Source of the DNA: Gallionella sp.
GTDB lineage: Bacteria > Pseudomonadota > Gammaproteobacteria > Burkholderiales > Gallionellaceae
NCBI GenBank assembly: GCA_030690245.1
Contig: JAUYGW010000315.1
Coordinates: 1-18,396, forward strand
Length of the DNA: 18,396 nt
Reading direction: 5' to 3'
Position numbers and translations under genes: made by a program. The notes below the pieces were generated by a model. It saw nothing but the letters and a program-made list of their open reading frames with translations. It ran no database searches and was not told where the DNA came from. Shown here piece after piece: positions 1 to 7,981 of this stretch (positions are counted from its first letter, which is position 1; each line of letters begins with the position of its first letter).

Positions 1-2
1 AA

Positions 3-1394
3 TTGGCCATGGAAGAAGGCCGCGTCGTGGAAGGCTACGTCAGCGGCAAGGTCAAGGGCGGTCTGACCGCGATGGTCAACGGCATCCGCGCATTCCTGCC
101 GGGTTCGCTGGTTGACATCCGCCCGGTCAAGGACACCACGCCTTATGAAAACAAGACGATGGAATTGAAGGTCATCAAGCTGGATCGCAAGCGCAACAAC
201 GTGGTGGTTTCCCGCCGCGCGGTGCTGGAAGCGAGCATGGGCGCCGACCGTGAAGCAGTCATGGAAAACCTCAAGGAAGGCGCGATCGTCAAGGGCGTGG
301 TCAAGAACATCACCGATTACGGCGCGTTCGTTGACCTGGGTGGTATCGACGGCTTGCTGCATATCACCGATCTGGCATGGCGCCGCGTGAAGCATCCATC
401 CGAAGTGTTGACCGTTGGCGACGAAGTCGAAGCCAAGATCCTCAAGTTCGACCAGGAGAAGAACCGCGTTTCGCTGGGCATCAAGCAAATGGGCGATGAC
501 CCATGGAATGGTCTGGCACGCCGTTACCCGCAAAGTACACGCATGTTCGGCAAGGTGACCAACCTGACCGACTACGGCGCATTCGTGGAAATCGAACAGG
601 GTATCGAAGGCCTGGTGCACGTTTCCGAAATGGACTGGACCAACAAGAACGTTCATCCTTCCAAGGTTGTACAACTGGGCGACGAAGTGGAAGTCATGAT
701 CCTGGAAATCGACGAGCAACGCCGTCGTATCTCGCTGGGCATGAAGCAATGCCAGTCCAATCCTTGGGATGATTTCGAAATCAACCACAAGAAGGGCGAC
801 AAGGTTAAGGGTCAGATCAAGTCCATCACCGACTTCGGCGTGTTCATCGGCCTGGATGGCGGCATCGACGGCCTGGTGCATTTGTCCGACCTGTCCTGGA
901 GCCAGCCCGGCGAAGAAGCCGTGCGCAACTACAAGAAGGGCGATGAAGTTGAAGCCGTGGTATTGGCGATCGACGTGGAACGCGAGCGTATCTCCCTCGG
1001 CATCAAGCAGATGGAAGGCGATCCGTTCGGCGGCTTTGTGTCCGGCCATGAAAAAGGCGCGGTGGTTACCGGTATCGTGAAGTCCCTGGATGCCAAGGGC
1101 GCGACGATTGCATTGGACGGCGACGTGGAAGCCTACCTGAAGGCTTCCGAAGTATCCGCTGACCGCGTTGAAGACATCCGTACCCATCTGAAAGAAGGCG
1201 ATAGCGTGACTGCCGTGATCATCAATGTGGACCGCAAAAATCGCGGTATCAACCTGTCGATCAAGGCGCTCAACAAGGCAGAAGAATCCGCAGCGATGCA
1301 GAAGCTTTCCTCCGAAAGCACTTCCAATGCAGGAACCACCAATCTGGGCGCGTTGCTGAAGGCCAAGATGGGCGGCAGCAAGACCGAAGCCTGA
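3..1394 (+). CDS. rpsA: 30S ribosomal protein S1, 5'-truncated by window edge
   Basis: Ribosomal protein S1 binds mRNA on the small subunit and helps load structured or weak-Shine-Dalgarno messages. The frame is open from the window edge, so the true start lies upstream. The 463 visible residues begin near S1 domain 2 ([20 protein letters not shown]) and run through domains 3 to 6 as successive OB folds with the repeated signatures [20 protein letters not shown] and [10 protein letters not shown], each closed by an ISLGIKQ- or VSLGIKQ-like strand. Full-length proteins of this family are about 560 residues, so roughly the first 100 residues are missing, and only because of the window edge. ihfB follows 13 bases after the stop, the usual proteobacterial order. 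Several genes in this window (hemA, prfA, Smr) lack an obvious Shine-Dalgarno, and S1 is expected to assist such messages. Confidence 0.98.
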   Translation: MAMEEGRVVEGYVSGKVKGGLTAMVNGIRAFLPGSLVDIRPVKDTTPYENKTMELKVIKLDRKRNNVVVSRRAVLEASMGADREAVMENLKEGAIVKGVVKNITDYGAFVDLGGIDGLLHITDLAWRRVKHPSEVLTVGDEVEAKILKFDQEKNRVSLGIKQMGDDPWNGLARRYPQSTRMFGKVTNLTDYGAFVEIEQGIEGLVHVSEMDWTNKNVHPSKVVQLGDEVEVMILEIDEQRRRISLGMKQCQSNPWDDFEINHKKGDKVKGQIKSITDFGVFIGLDGGIDGLVHLSDLSWSQPGEEAVRNYKKGDEVEAVVLAIDVERERISLGIKQMEGDPFGGFVSGHEKGAVVTGIVKSLDAKGATIALDGDVEAYLKASEVSADRVEDIRTHLKEGDSVTAVIINVDRKNRGINLSIKALNKAEESAAMQKLSSESTSNAGTTNLGALLKAKMGGSKTEA

Positions 1395-1407
1395 GTTGGG
1401 GAATAGC

Positions 1408-1695
1408 ATGACTCGTTCCGATTTGATTGCCAAACTTGCCGAGTTGCATCCGCAACTGCTGGCCAAGGATGCCGAATTTGCCGTTAAAGTGATTCTGGAC
1501 ACCCTGTCTGCCACGCTTGCGCGTGGCGGGCGGGTCGAGGTTCGCGGCTTCGGCAGCTTTGGCCTGAATTACCGTCCGCCGCGTCAGGGGCGCAACCCCA
1601 AGACCGGCGACAAGGTGAAGGTGCCGGCCAAGTATGTGCCGCATTTCAAGGCGGGCAAGGAATTGAGGGAACGGGTCTGCGAACGGAAGCCCTGA
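1408..1695 (+). CDS. ihfB: Integration host factor subunit beta
   Basis: This 95-residue HU/IHF-family protein pairs with IHF-alpha to bend DNA sharply in replication, recombination and sigma-54 promoter activation. The family signature is clear: [11 protein letters not shown] at residues 41-51, the DNA-contacting arm RNPKTGDKV at about 62-70 with the intercalating proline at 64, and the ending [16 protein letters not shown] chose the ATG at 1408 because [10 protein letters not shown] matches the usual IHF-beta N-terminus and a GGGGA sits just upstream. An in-frame TTG at 1396 would add four unusual residues. The gene is 13 bases behind rpsA and probably shares its transcript. A palindromic repeat follows it. 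Confidence 0.97.
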   Translation: MTRSDLIAKLAELHPQLLAKDAEFAVKVILDTLSATLARGGRVEVRGFGSFGLNYRPPRQGRNPKTGDKVKVPAKYVPHFKAGKELRERVCERKP

Positions 1696-1719
1696 TTCCG
1701 GATTAGCCCTCACCTCAAT

Positions 1720-1741
1720 CCTCTCCCGCTTGCGGGAGAGG
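1720..1741. repeat. CTCTCCCGC/GCGGGAGAG palindromic repeat, copy 1
   Basis: A near-perfect hairpin (CCTCTCCCGC, a short TT loop, GCGGGAGAGG) lies 24 bases after the ihfB stop. The same core recurs at 6684-6706 and, inside a coding region, at 8239-8262. It has no T-run, so it is better seen as a dispersed repeat than a classical rho-independent terminator, although the RNA hairpin could still protect or end the rpsA-ihfB message. The rest of the 157-base gap before lapA shows no other feature. Confidence 0.75.
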
Positions 1742-1852
1742 AAGCAAACGAGAAAGGCAATCTTCAATTCCTGGCGGCATATCGGAAGGTATCGCCGCCA
1801 TTTTGTTGCCCTTTCATGCTATCTTTAGCGACGTTTTTTGCGGATAAACATC

Positions 1853-2149
1853 ATGCGTTATCTCAATTGGGTTTTGCGTGCAGTGTTGTTCATCGTGCTG
1901 CTCGGATTTGCGGTCAAGAACGACCAGCCGGTCACATTGCGCTATTTTTTCGGTTATGAGTGGCAGTCTTCGCTCGTGATCGTGCTGCTGATATTTTTTG
2001 CCGCCGGCGCGGCGGTCGGCGTGCTCGCGATGTTCACCAATGTGCTGCAGCAGCGCCGTGAAATCGCGCGCCTGAAGCGCGATATCCGCGTCAAGAACAA
2101 ACTCGCCGGCGTCGGCGAAACGCAACAAATGCCTATTCAACCCTCCTGA
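1853..2149 (+). CDS. lapA: Lipopolysaccharide assembly protein LapA (DUF1049)
   Basis: LapA is a small inner-membrane protein that works with LapB to control LPS synthesis and export, partly through FtsH-dependent turnover of LpxC. The 98-residue product has two hydrophobic segments (about residues 4-21 and 41-62), separated by a short polar stretch containing NDQPVTLRYFFG, and a basic cytoplasmic tail (LQQRREIARLKRDIRVKNK) likely to form a short helix. The ATG at 1853 gives the usual MRYLNW-type start directly before the first membrane segment. An upstream TTG at 1838 is less likely. lapB starts 12 bases after the stop, so the two genes should be co-transcribed. Confidence 0.93.
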   Translation: MRYLNWVLRAVLFIVLLGFAVKNDQPVTLRYFFGYEWQSSLVIVLLIFFAAGAAVGVLAMFTNVLQQRREIARLKRDIRVKNKLAGVGETQQMPIQPS

Positions 2150-2161
2150 TAGATTTTCGGT

Positions 2162-3337
2162 ATGGAATTTGAACCCTGGATGCTGCTTATCTTCCCATTA
2201 TTTTTTGGTATGGGATGGCTGGCCGCGCGCATCGACATCAAGGAGCTGCTCTCGGAGTCGAGCGCGCTGCCGCAATCGTATTTCCAGGGGCTGAACTTCC
2301 TGCTCAACGAGCAGCAGGACAAGGCCATCGAAGCCTTCATCGAGGTGGTCAAGGTCGACCCGCAGACCATCGAACTGCACTTCGCGCTGGGCAGCCTATT
2401 CCGCAGGCGCGGCGAAGTGGATCGCGCGTTGCGCATGCACCATAACCTCGTGGATCGGGCCGACCTGGATAACGACAAGCGCCAGCAGGCGATCTTCGAG
2501 CTCGCGCAGGATTATTTGAAAGCAGGAATTCTGGATCGCGCCGAGAGTTTGTTCAGCGAACTGGAAAAAACCCGGTACGCGAAGCCGGCGCTGGAATTTC
2601 TGCTGGAGCTGTTCCAGAAGGAGCATGACTGGCTCAAGGCGATCGACGTGGCGCAACGGCTGACGGCGGTGTCCGGGCTGTCTTACAGCAAGCAGGCCGC
2701 ATTTTTCTATTGCGAGCTGGCGAGCGAGGAGATCAACGCCGGTGATCCGGATGCGGCGCGCGGGCATCTGCAACAGGCGTTGACAACCTATCCGAATGCG
2801 GTGCGCGCCACGATGATGCTGGGCGATATGGCCGTCAGCGAGGGCAGGTTTGAGGAGGCCATCGCCATCTGGAAGAACATCGAGGCGCAGGACGCGCAAT
2901 ATCTGCCGCTGGTGGCGGAGCGCCTGCTGAATGCCTATCGCAGCCTGGATCGCGAGGCGGAGGGCGTGGCGCTGTTGCGCGACTACTTGGGCAAATACCA
3001 CTCGCTGGACTTGATGAACGTGGTATTCGACGGCGTACTGAAAAACGAAGGGCCGGGCGCCGCCTACCAACTGGTGCGCGACGAGTTGCAGCGCAATCCG
3101 ACCCTGCTGGGACTGGATAAATTGCTCGAGGCGCGGCTGCTGGAAGTGCCGATGGAGCGGCGCGCCGATGTCGAGCTGGTGAAACACCTGGTACACAAAC
3201 GCACGCGCAACCTGGCCATGTATCACTGCGCCCATTGCGGCTTCAAGGCGCGCCAGTTCTATTGGCACTGCCCGGCCTGCCAGGCGTGGGACAGCTATTC
3301 GCCGCGCCGCAGCGAAGAAACCGGCATCCCGCTATGA
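2162..3337 (+). CDS. lapB: Lipopolysaccharide assembly protein LapB (YciM)
   Basis: LapB is an inner-membrane-anchored TPR protein that faces the cytoplasm, scaffolds LPS enzymes and delivers LpxC to FtsH. The 391-residue product shows the full architecture: an N-terminal membrane helix (about residues 5-21, WMLLIFPLFFGMGWLAA), the conserved NFLLNEQQDKAIEAF start of the TPR array, a long run of TPR helices, and a C-terminal rubredoxin-like metal-binding knuckle with CAHC at 356-359 and CPAC at 370-373. Length is typical of the family. It is tightly coupled to lapA. The following gap to pyrF (165 bases) is filled by an inverted repeat. Confidence 0.97.
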   Translation: MEFEPWMLLIFPLFFGMGWLAARIDIKELLSESSALPQSYFQGLNFLLNEQQDKAIEAFIEVVKVDPQTIELHFALGSLFRRRGEVDRALRMHHNLVDRADLDNDKRQQAIFELAQDYLKAGILDRAESLFSELEKTRYAKPALEFLLELFQKEHDWLKAIDVAQRLTAVSGLSYSKQAAFFYCELASEEINAGDPDAARGHLQQALTTYPNAVRATMMLGDMAVSEGRFEEAIAIWKNIEAQDAQYLPLVAERLLNAYRSLDREAEGVALLRDYLGKYHSLDLMNVVFDGVLKNEGPGAAYQLVRDELQRNPTLLGLDKLLEARLLEVPMERRADVELVKHLVHKRTRNLAMYHCAHCGFKARQFYWHCPACQAWDSYSPRRSEETGIPL

Positions 3338-3356
3338 ACCTAAAAAACACACTACA

Positions 3357-3487
3357 CCACGAAGAACACGGAGAGCACGAAGATTTTTCGTGGGGTTGTG
3401 CGATGTTTGGCGACCCTGGCAAGGTGAATCGAACTTTTGGAATGATACATTGTTCTTCTTCGCGGCCTTCGTGTCCTTCGTGGTTCA
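3357..3487. repeat. CCACGAAG-type inverted-repeat element
   Basis: The left arm (about 3357-3383, starting ACCACGAAGAACACGG) is an imperfect reverse complement of the right arm (about 3455-3487, ending CCTTCGTGGTTCA), with about 70 bases between them. Both arms use the CCACGAAGGACACGAAGG-like motif, a dispersed intergenic repeat known from many bacterial genomes. The element fills nearly all of the lapB-pyrF gap, and its right edge abuts the AAAGGA that is the likely pyrF ribosome binding site. There is no coding capacity, so it is probably a non-autonomous, MITE-like unit. Confidence 0.75.
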
Positions 3488-3502
3488 AAGGAAAAATCTA
3501 GA

Positions 3503-4201
3503 ATGAACGATCCGAAGATCATCGTCGCGCTGGATTATCCCGCCGCTGCCCCGGCGCTGGCGCTGGCCGAGCGGCTGCAGCCGGAACTGTGCCGTCTGAA
3601 AGTTGGCAAGGAATTATTCACCGCGACCGGCCCGGCGTTGCTGGAGCAACTTATGCGGCGCGGCTTCGAGATTTTTCTCGACCTGAAATTCCACGATATT
3701 CCCAACACCACCGCGCAGGCCTGCAAGGCTGCGGCCGGCTTGGGAGTGTGGATGGTCAACGTGCATGCGCTGGGCGGGCGCAAGATGCTGGAGGCGGCGC
3801 GCGAGGCGGTTGCGCACAGTGCGCAGCCGCCCAAGCTGATTGCAGTGACCGCTCTCACCAGTATGGCGCAGGAAGACCTCGCCGACATCGGCATAGCCGC
3901 GACGCCTGCCGAGATGGTGCTGCGCCTGGCGAAGCTGGCGCAAGACAGCGGACTTGATGGTGTGGTGTGTTCCGCGCAGGAAGCCGCGCTGTTGCGCGAA
4001 CAATGCGGCAATGAATTTTGCCTGGTGACGCCGGGCATCCGCCCATTGCAGGCGAGCCTCGACGACCAGTCGCGCGTGATGACGCCGCTGGCCGCGCTGC
4101 AAGCCGGTTCCAGCTATCTGGTGATCGGCCGCCCGATCACCAAGGCGGCTGATCCGTTGCAGGCGCTGCTCGATATCAACAATGAAATTGTAGGGGCGTG
4201 A
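3503..4201 (+). CDS. pyrF: Orotidine 5'-phosphate decarboxylase
   Basis: This enzyme decarboxylates OMP to UMP, the last step of de novo pyrimidine synthesis. The 232-residue product is a short-type OMP decarboxylase. IIVALDYP at 6-13 contains the substrate-binding aspartate, LKVGKE carries Lys33, and the diagnostic catalytic block [11 protein letters not shown] at 60-70 contains the Asp60/Lys62/Asp65 network. The C-terminal phosphate-binding loop is [10 protein letters not shown]. The ATG at 3503 is preceded by an AAGGA about 10 bases upstream. Its position directly after lapB is conserved in proteobacteria. Confidence 0.97.
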   Translation: MNDPKIIVALDYPAAAPALALAERLQPELCRLKVGKELFTATGPALLEQLMRRGFEIFLDLKFHDIPNTTAQACKAAAGLGVWMVNVHALGGRKMLEAAREAVAHSAQPPKLIAVTALTSMAQEDLADIGIAATPAEMVLRLAKLAQDSGLDGVVCSAQEAALLREQCGNEFCLVTPGIRPLQASLDDQSRVMTPLAALQAGSSYLVIGRPITKAADPLQALLDINNEIVGA

Positions 4202-4210
4202 TTTAACCAG

Positions 4211-4243
4211 CCACTTATCCATCGTTCTTTGATGGATTAGTGG
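4211..4243 (+). other. Hairpin in the pyrF-hldA gap, possible attenuator or terminator stem
   Basis: CCACTTATCCATC and GATGGATTAGTGG form a 13-base stem with one mismatch around a seven-base loop, ten bases after the pyrF stop. No T-tract follows, so intrinsic termination is uncertain. It may instead stabilise the 3' end of the pyrF message. No other copy was noticed in the window. Confidence 0.45.
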
Positions 4244-4315
4244 AATGGCTATGCAACGCTATCGCGCCCTGAGATTTTTGAAATAGAATTGGAATCAGAA
4301 AATCGGAGAGCAGGC

Positions 4316-5257
4316 ATGAGCGTATTGCCGGAATTCAAGAACGCAAAAATACTGGTGGTCGGCGACGTGATGCTGGATCGTTACTGGTTCGGTGACGTTA
4401 ACCGCATTTCGCCGGAAGCGCCGGTGCCGGTGCTCAAGGTCGAGCGCGTCGAAGAGCGTCCCGGCGGGGCGGCCAACGTGGCGCGCAACATCGCCGCACT
4501 CGGCGCGCAAGCCACCTTGCTGTCGGTGGTCGGCAATGATGAGGCGGGCGCGTGCCTGGAAAAATTGCTCAGCGAACACGCCAATCTCACCGCATTGCTG
4601 CATCGCGACGATAGCATCTCGACTATCATCAAGTTGCGCGCCATCGCGCGCCATCAGCAATTGTTGCGCATCGATTTCGAAACGCCGCCCAGCCATGAAG
4701 TATTGCATGCCGCGTTGGCGGATTTTCACGCGCAGTTGCCGCTGGCCGATGTGGTGATCCTGTCCGATTACGGCAAGGGCGGGCTGGCGCATATCGCCGA
4801 GATGATCCGGCTGGCGCGCGCAGCGGGCAAACCGGTGCTGGTCGATCCGAAGGGCGACGATTACGCGCGCTATCGCGGCGCGTCGCTGCTCACGCCGAAC
4901 CGCAGCGAATTCCGCGAAGTGGCGGGGAGCTGGAAAAACAATGCCGAATTCGATGCGAAAGCGCAGAAGCTGCGCACCGAATTGCAGCTCGATGCGCTGC
5001 TGGTCACGCGCAGCGAGGACGGCATGAGCCTGTACCGCGCCAACGAAGCGCTGCACGAACCGACGCAAACGCGCGAAGTGTTCGATGTCAGCGGCGCGGG
5101 CGACACCGTGATCGCCACGCTGGCGGTGATGCTGGCGAGCGGCGCGGACTTGCCCGATGCGATGCGCATCGCCAACCGCGCGGCGGGCATCGTGGTCGGC
5201 AAGCTGGGCACGGCGGTGGTCAGCCGCGAGGAAATCATTCAGGATATGGGCTTGTAG
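4316..5257 (+). CDS. hldA: D-glycero-beta-D-manno-heptose-7-phosphate kinase (single-domain RfaE1)
   Basis: This PfkB-family sugar kinase phosphorylates D-glycero-D-manno-heptose 7-phosphate at C1 in the ADP-heptose pathway for the LPS inner core. The 313-residue product has the substrate motif [11 protein letters not shown] at about 48-58, the hinge block [21 protein letters not shown], and the PfkB signature DVSGAGDT at 257-264 with catalytic Asp263. It ends after the kinase domain, so it lacks the cytidylyl/adenylyltransferase half found in bifunctional HldE, and a separate hldC is expected elsewhere. The start at 4316 has a GGAG seven bases upstream. An upstream TTG at 4289 is disfavoured. 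The stop codon falls inside the first bases of a repeat element. hldD follows in the same direction. Confidence 0.95.
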   Translation: MSVLPEFKNAKILVVGDVMLDRYWFGDVNRISPEAPVPVLKVERVEERPGGAANVARNIAALGAQATLLSVVGNDEAGACLEKLLSEHANLTALLHRDDSISTIIKLRAIARHQQLLRIDFETPPSHEVLHAALADFHAQLPLADVVILSDYGKGGLAHIAEMIRLARAAGKPVLVDPKGDDYARYRGASLLTPNRSEFREVAGSWKNNAEFDAKAQKLRTELQLDALLVTRSEDGMSLYRANEALHEPTQTREVFDVSGAGDTVIATLAVMLASGADLPDAMRIANRAAGIVVGKLGTAVVSREEIIQDMGL

Positions 5258-5308
5258 GTCGGACTTCAGTCCGACACGATGGTAACGTCGGGCTAAAGCC
5301 CGACCTAC
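5254..5308. repeat. GTAGGTCGG-type double-hairpin repeat, copy 1
   Basis: Two adjacent hairpins (5254-5275 with stem GTCGGACT/AGTCCGAC, and 5287-5308 with stem GTCGGGCT/AGCCCGAC) are bounded by GTAGG and CCTAC, making the whole unit an outer inverted repeat as well. Equivalent units occur at 16522-16567 and, more diverged, at 10061-10122. The TAG in the left end is the stop codon of hldA. Structure and intergenic location resemble REP/BIME elements. Confidence 0.85.
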
Positions 5309-5331
5309 CGGATAAATCGAAAGGAATAAAG

Positions 5332-6330
5332 ATGTACTACATCGTCACCGGCGCCGCCGGATTTATCGGTTCCAACCTGGTCAAGGCGCTCAACGGGCGC
5401 GGCGAGCAGAACGTCATCGCGGTGGATAATCTCAAGAACGCCGACAAGTTCAGGAACCTGGCCGATTGCGATATCGCCGACTATCTGGATAAAGAAGACT
5501 TCCTGAAAAAATTGCAGGACGGTTATTTTGATGGCCTGGTCAGAGCGGTGCTGCATCAGGGCGCGTGCTCCGACACCATGGAAACCGATGGCCGCTACAT
5601 GATGGACAACAACTACCAGTACACGCTGGAGCTGCTGAATTACTGCCAGAACGAAGAAGTGCCGTTCCTGTATGCCTCGTCCGCCTCGGTGTACGGCAGC
5701 GGCAAGATGTTCAAGGAAAGTCGCGAATGCGAGACGCCACTGAACGTGTACGCCTATTCAAAATTTCTCTTCGACCAGATCGTGCGGCGTCGCTGGCACA
5801 AGCGCAACGCGCAGATCGTCGGCCTGCGCTATTTCAACGTGTACGGCCCGCGCGAGCAACACAAGGGGCGCATGGCCTCGGTCGCGTTCCACTTCTTCAA
5901 CCAGTATCGCGCCGAGGGTAAGGTGAAGCTTTTCGAGGGTTGCGACGGCTACGCCAGCGGCGGGCAGTTGCGTGATTTCGTCTCGGTGAAAGACGCGGTC
6001 AAGGTGAACATGTACTTCCTCGACAACCCGCACAAATCCGGAATTTTCAACCTCGGCACCGGACAGGCGCAGAGCTTCAACGACGTGGCGACTGCGACCA
6101 TCAACACCCTGCGCGGCACGGAGGGAAAGCCTGCGTTAAGCCTCGCCGAACTGCAACAGCAGGGCTTGATCGAGTACATCCCGTTTCCCGAAGCCTTGCG
6201 CGGCAAATACCAGAGCTACACCCAGGCCGACATCGGTGCATTGCGCAGCAGCGGCTATGCCGAACCGTTCCTGAATGTGGAGCGGGGTGTGGCGAGGTAT
6301 GTGGAGCAGATGCTTAAAGCGGCGGAGTAG
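5332..6330 (+). CDS. hldD: ADP-L-glycero-D-manno-heptose 6-epimerase
   Basis: HldD epimerises ADP-D-glycero-D-manno-heptose at C6 to the L form used by LPS core heptosyltransferases. It is a 332-residue extended-SDR protein with the NAD(P) loop TGAAGFIGS at 6-14, the HQGACSDT loop at 75-82, and the catalytic YxxxK as Tyr140/Lys144 in [10 protein letters not shown]. The family block [20 protein letters not shown] is also present. The start is supported by AAGGA six bases upstream. It follows hldA after one repeat element, so the two probably form a heptose operon. Confidence 0.97.
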   Translation: MYYIVTGAAGFIGSNLVKALNGRGEQNVIAVDNLKNADKFRNLADCDIADYLDKEDFLKKLQDGYFDGLVRAVLHQGACSDTMETDGRYMMDNNYQYTLELLNYCQNEEVPFLYASSASVYGSGKMFKESRECETPLNVYAYSKFLFDQIVRRRWHKRNAQIVGLRYFNVYGPREQHKGRMASVAFHFFNQYRAEGKVKLFEGCDGYASGGQLRDFVSVKDAVKVNMYFLDNPHKSGIFNLGTGQAQSFNDVATATINTLRGTEGKPALSLAELQQQGLIEYIPFPEALRGKYQSYTQADIGALRSSGYAEPFLNVERGVARYVEQMLKAAE

Positions 6331-6408
6331 GATCGCTTGGTATGCATTTTCTGCCCACGAGCGCAGGCGCCTGTCATTCTTGACGTGAAGCAACACAAAT
6401 CTGAGCAC

Positions 6409-6504
6409 CAAACCCCTTCCGGCTCTCCTTGTCAGGGGGAGAAGCTAGGCTCCTCCCCTGACAAGGGGAGGCTGGGAGGGGTTTGGGGTTCGGAGTAAAA
6501 CGCG
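6409..6504. repeat. TTGTCAGGGG inverted-repeat element, copy 1
   Basis: An inverted repeat (TTGTCAGGGGGAG against CTCCCCTGACAAGG) is bracketed by outer CCCCTTCC and GGGAGGGG sequences and followed by TTCGGAGTAAAACGCG. A second copy with the same trailing 16 bases lies at 11809-11905, so the unit is larger than the hairpin. It sits in the 441-base gap between hldD and the thiolase. The first 78 bases of that gap show nothing recognisable. Confidence 0.8.
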
Positions 6505-6588
6505 GCGCAATTTTACGAAATGGTAACTGCTCAGATGCCCAGTTTTCCTCGTTTCCCATTGCCGATGGGGAAAGCGAATCAAAGGAAG

Positions 6589-6742
6589 GGGCAAACGGAA
6601 TCGCTGCGCGAGTTTTACGTTAACGGGCATGGCAGCGGCCAACCCTGATAATGAAACCGCCATGCCCGTTTCCCCATATCCAACTTTCCCCCGCAAGCGG
6701 GAGAAAGGGCAAACGAATCGCTGCGCGAGTTTCACGTTAACG
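6589..6742. repeat. Composite repeat: 36-base direct repeats around a hairpin
   Basis: Two direct repeats of about 36 bases (6589-6625 and 6707-6742, sharing ATCGCTGCGCGAGTTT) flank an inverted repeat in which AACGGGCATGGC (6622-6633) faces GCCATGCCCGTT (6659-6670). A CCCGC/GCGGG hairpin of the family also seen at 1720 and 8239 lies at 6684-6706. Together these fill the second half of the hldD-thiolase gap. No ORF and no clear promoter for the thiolase could be picked out. Confidence 0.7.
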
Positions 6743-6771
6743 CAGTATCCAATACTTGAGAAGGGAGCGTC

Positions 6772-7971
6772 ATGAGCAAACAAGTCCAGGAAGCCTATAT
6801 TGTCGCCGCGACGCGCACGCCGGTGGGTAAGGCGCCGCGCGGCATGTTCCGCAACACGCGTCCCGATGATCTGCTGGTGCATGTGCTGAAGAGCGTGCTG
6901 GCGCAGGCGCCGTCGCTCGATCCGGCTGCGGTGGGTGATGTGATCGCGGGCTGCGCGATGCCGGAGGCGGAGCAGGGGATGAACGTGGCGCGTATCGCGT
7001 TGCTGCTGGCGGGGTTGCCGGATAATGTGCCGGGCATGACGGTGAACCGCTTCTGTTCTTCCGGTTTGCAGGCGGTGGCGCTGGCGGCGGACCGGATACG
7101 TTTGGGCGAGGCGGAAGTGATGATCGCGGCGGGCACCGAGAGCATGAGCATGGTGCCGATGATGGGTAACAAGATCGCGTTCAACCCGGAAATTTTTGCG
7201 CACGATGAAAATCTCGCTATCGCTTTTGGCATGGGCATCACTGCCGAAAAGGTGGCGCAGCGCTGGAAAGTAAGCCGCGAGGCGCAGGATGAATTCGCCT
7301 TTCACAGCCACCAGCGCGCGTTGCGCGCCATTGCTGGCGGCGAGTTCAACGACGAGATCACGCCGTACCGTATCGCTGAACATCAACCGGATTTGAATAC
7401 GCGCGAGGTGAAAATTGCCGCGCGTGTAGCGGCGCAGGACGAGGGGCCGCGCGCCGACACGTCGCTTGAGGCTTTGAGCAAGCTCAAGCCGGTGTTTGCC
7501 CAAAAAGGGTCGGTCACGGCGGGCAACAGCTCGCAGATGTCGGACGGCGCAGGCGCGGTGCTGCTGTGTTCAGAGTCCGCGCTGAAGCGATTCAACCTCA
7601 CCCCCATCGGCAAGTTCCTGGGCTTCAGCGTGGCGGGTGTGCCGCCGGAGATCATGGGCATCGGGCCGAAAGAGGCGATTCCGCGCGTGTTGCGGCAAGT
7701 GGGATTGAGCCTGAACGACATGGGCTGGGTCGAACTCAACGAGGCCTTCGCCGCGCAAACGCTGGCGGTGATCCAGGATGTCGGCCTCGATCCGGCCATC
7801 GTCAACCCGCTCGGCGGCGCGATTGCGCTGGGACACCCGCTCGGCGCGACCGGCGCGATCCGCACCGCGACCCTGTTGCACGGCCTGCGCCGGCGCAAAC
7901 AGAAGTATGGCATGGTGACCATGTGCATCGGCACCGGCATGGGCGCAGCCGGCATTTTCGAAGCGCTGTAG
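6772..7971 (+). CDS. Acetyl-CoA acyltransferase (thiolase, FadA-like)
   Basis: Thiolases cleave 3-ketoacyl-CoA with CoA, or condense acyl-CoAs in reverse. The 399-residue protein has the complete thiolase triad: nucleophilic Cys95 in NRFCSSGLQ, His355 in GGAIALGHPLGATGA, and Cys385 in CIGTGMGAAG. The opening EAYIVAATRTPVGK is typical of the degradative (FadA/3-ketoacyl-CoA thiolase) branch, but substrate length cannot be read from the sequence. AGGGAG lies four bases before the ATG. No other beta-oxidation gene is next to it. The next gene begins 10 bases downstream and is probably co-transcribed. Confidence 0.95.
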   Translation: MSKQVQEAYIVAATRTPVGKAPRGMFRNTRPDDLLVHVLKSVLAQAPSLDPAAVGDVIAGCAMPEAEQGMNVARIALLLAGLPDNVPGMTVNRFCSSGLQAVALAADRIRLGEAEVMIAAGTESMSMVPMMGNKIAFNPEIFAHDENLAIAFGMGITAEKVAQRWKVSREAQDEFAFHSHQRALRAIAGGEFNDEITPYRIAEHQPDLNTREVKIAARVAAQDEGPRADTSLEALSKLKPVFAQKGSVTAGNSSQMSDGAGAVLLCSESALKRFNLTPIGKFLGFSVAGVPPEIMGIGPKEAIPRVLRQVGLSLNDMGWVELNEAFAAQTLAVIQDVGLDPAIVNPLGGAIALGHPLGATGAIRTATLLHGLRRRKQKYGMVTMCIGTGMGAAGIFEAL

Positions 7972-7981
7972 GGTACGCGGA

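Noticed and set aside
1720..1741. Rho-independent terminator after ihfB
   Set aside because: The stem is strong, but no T-run follows, and the same hairpin occurs inside a coding region at 8239, so a repeat is the better label.
6409..6742. CRISPR array in the hldD-thiolase gap
   Set aside because: There are only two direct repeats of 36 bases, the spacing contains palindromes rather than uniform spacers, and no cas genes are present.
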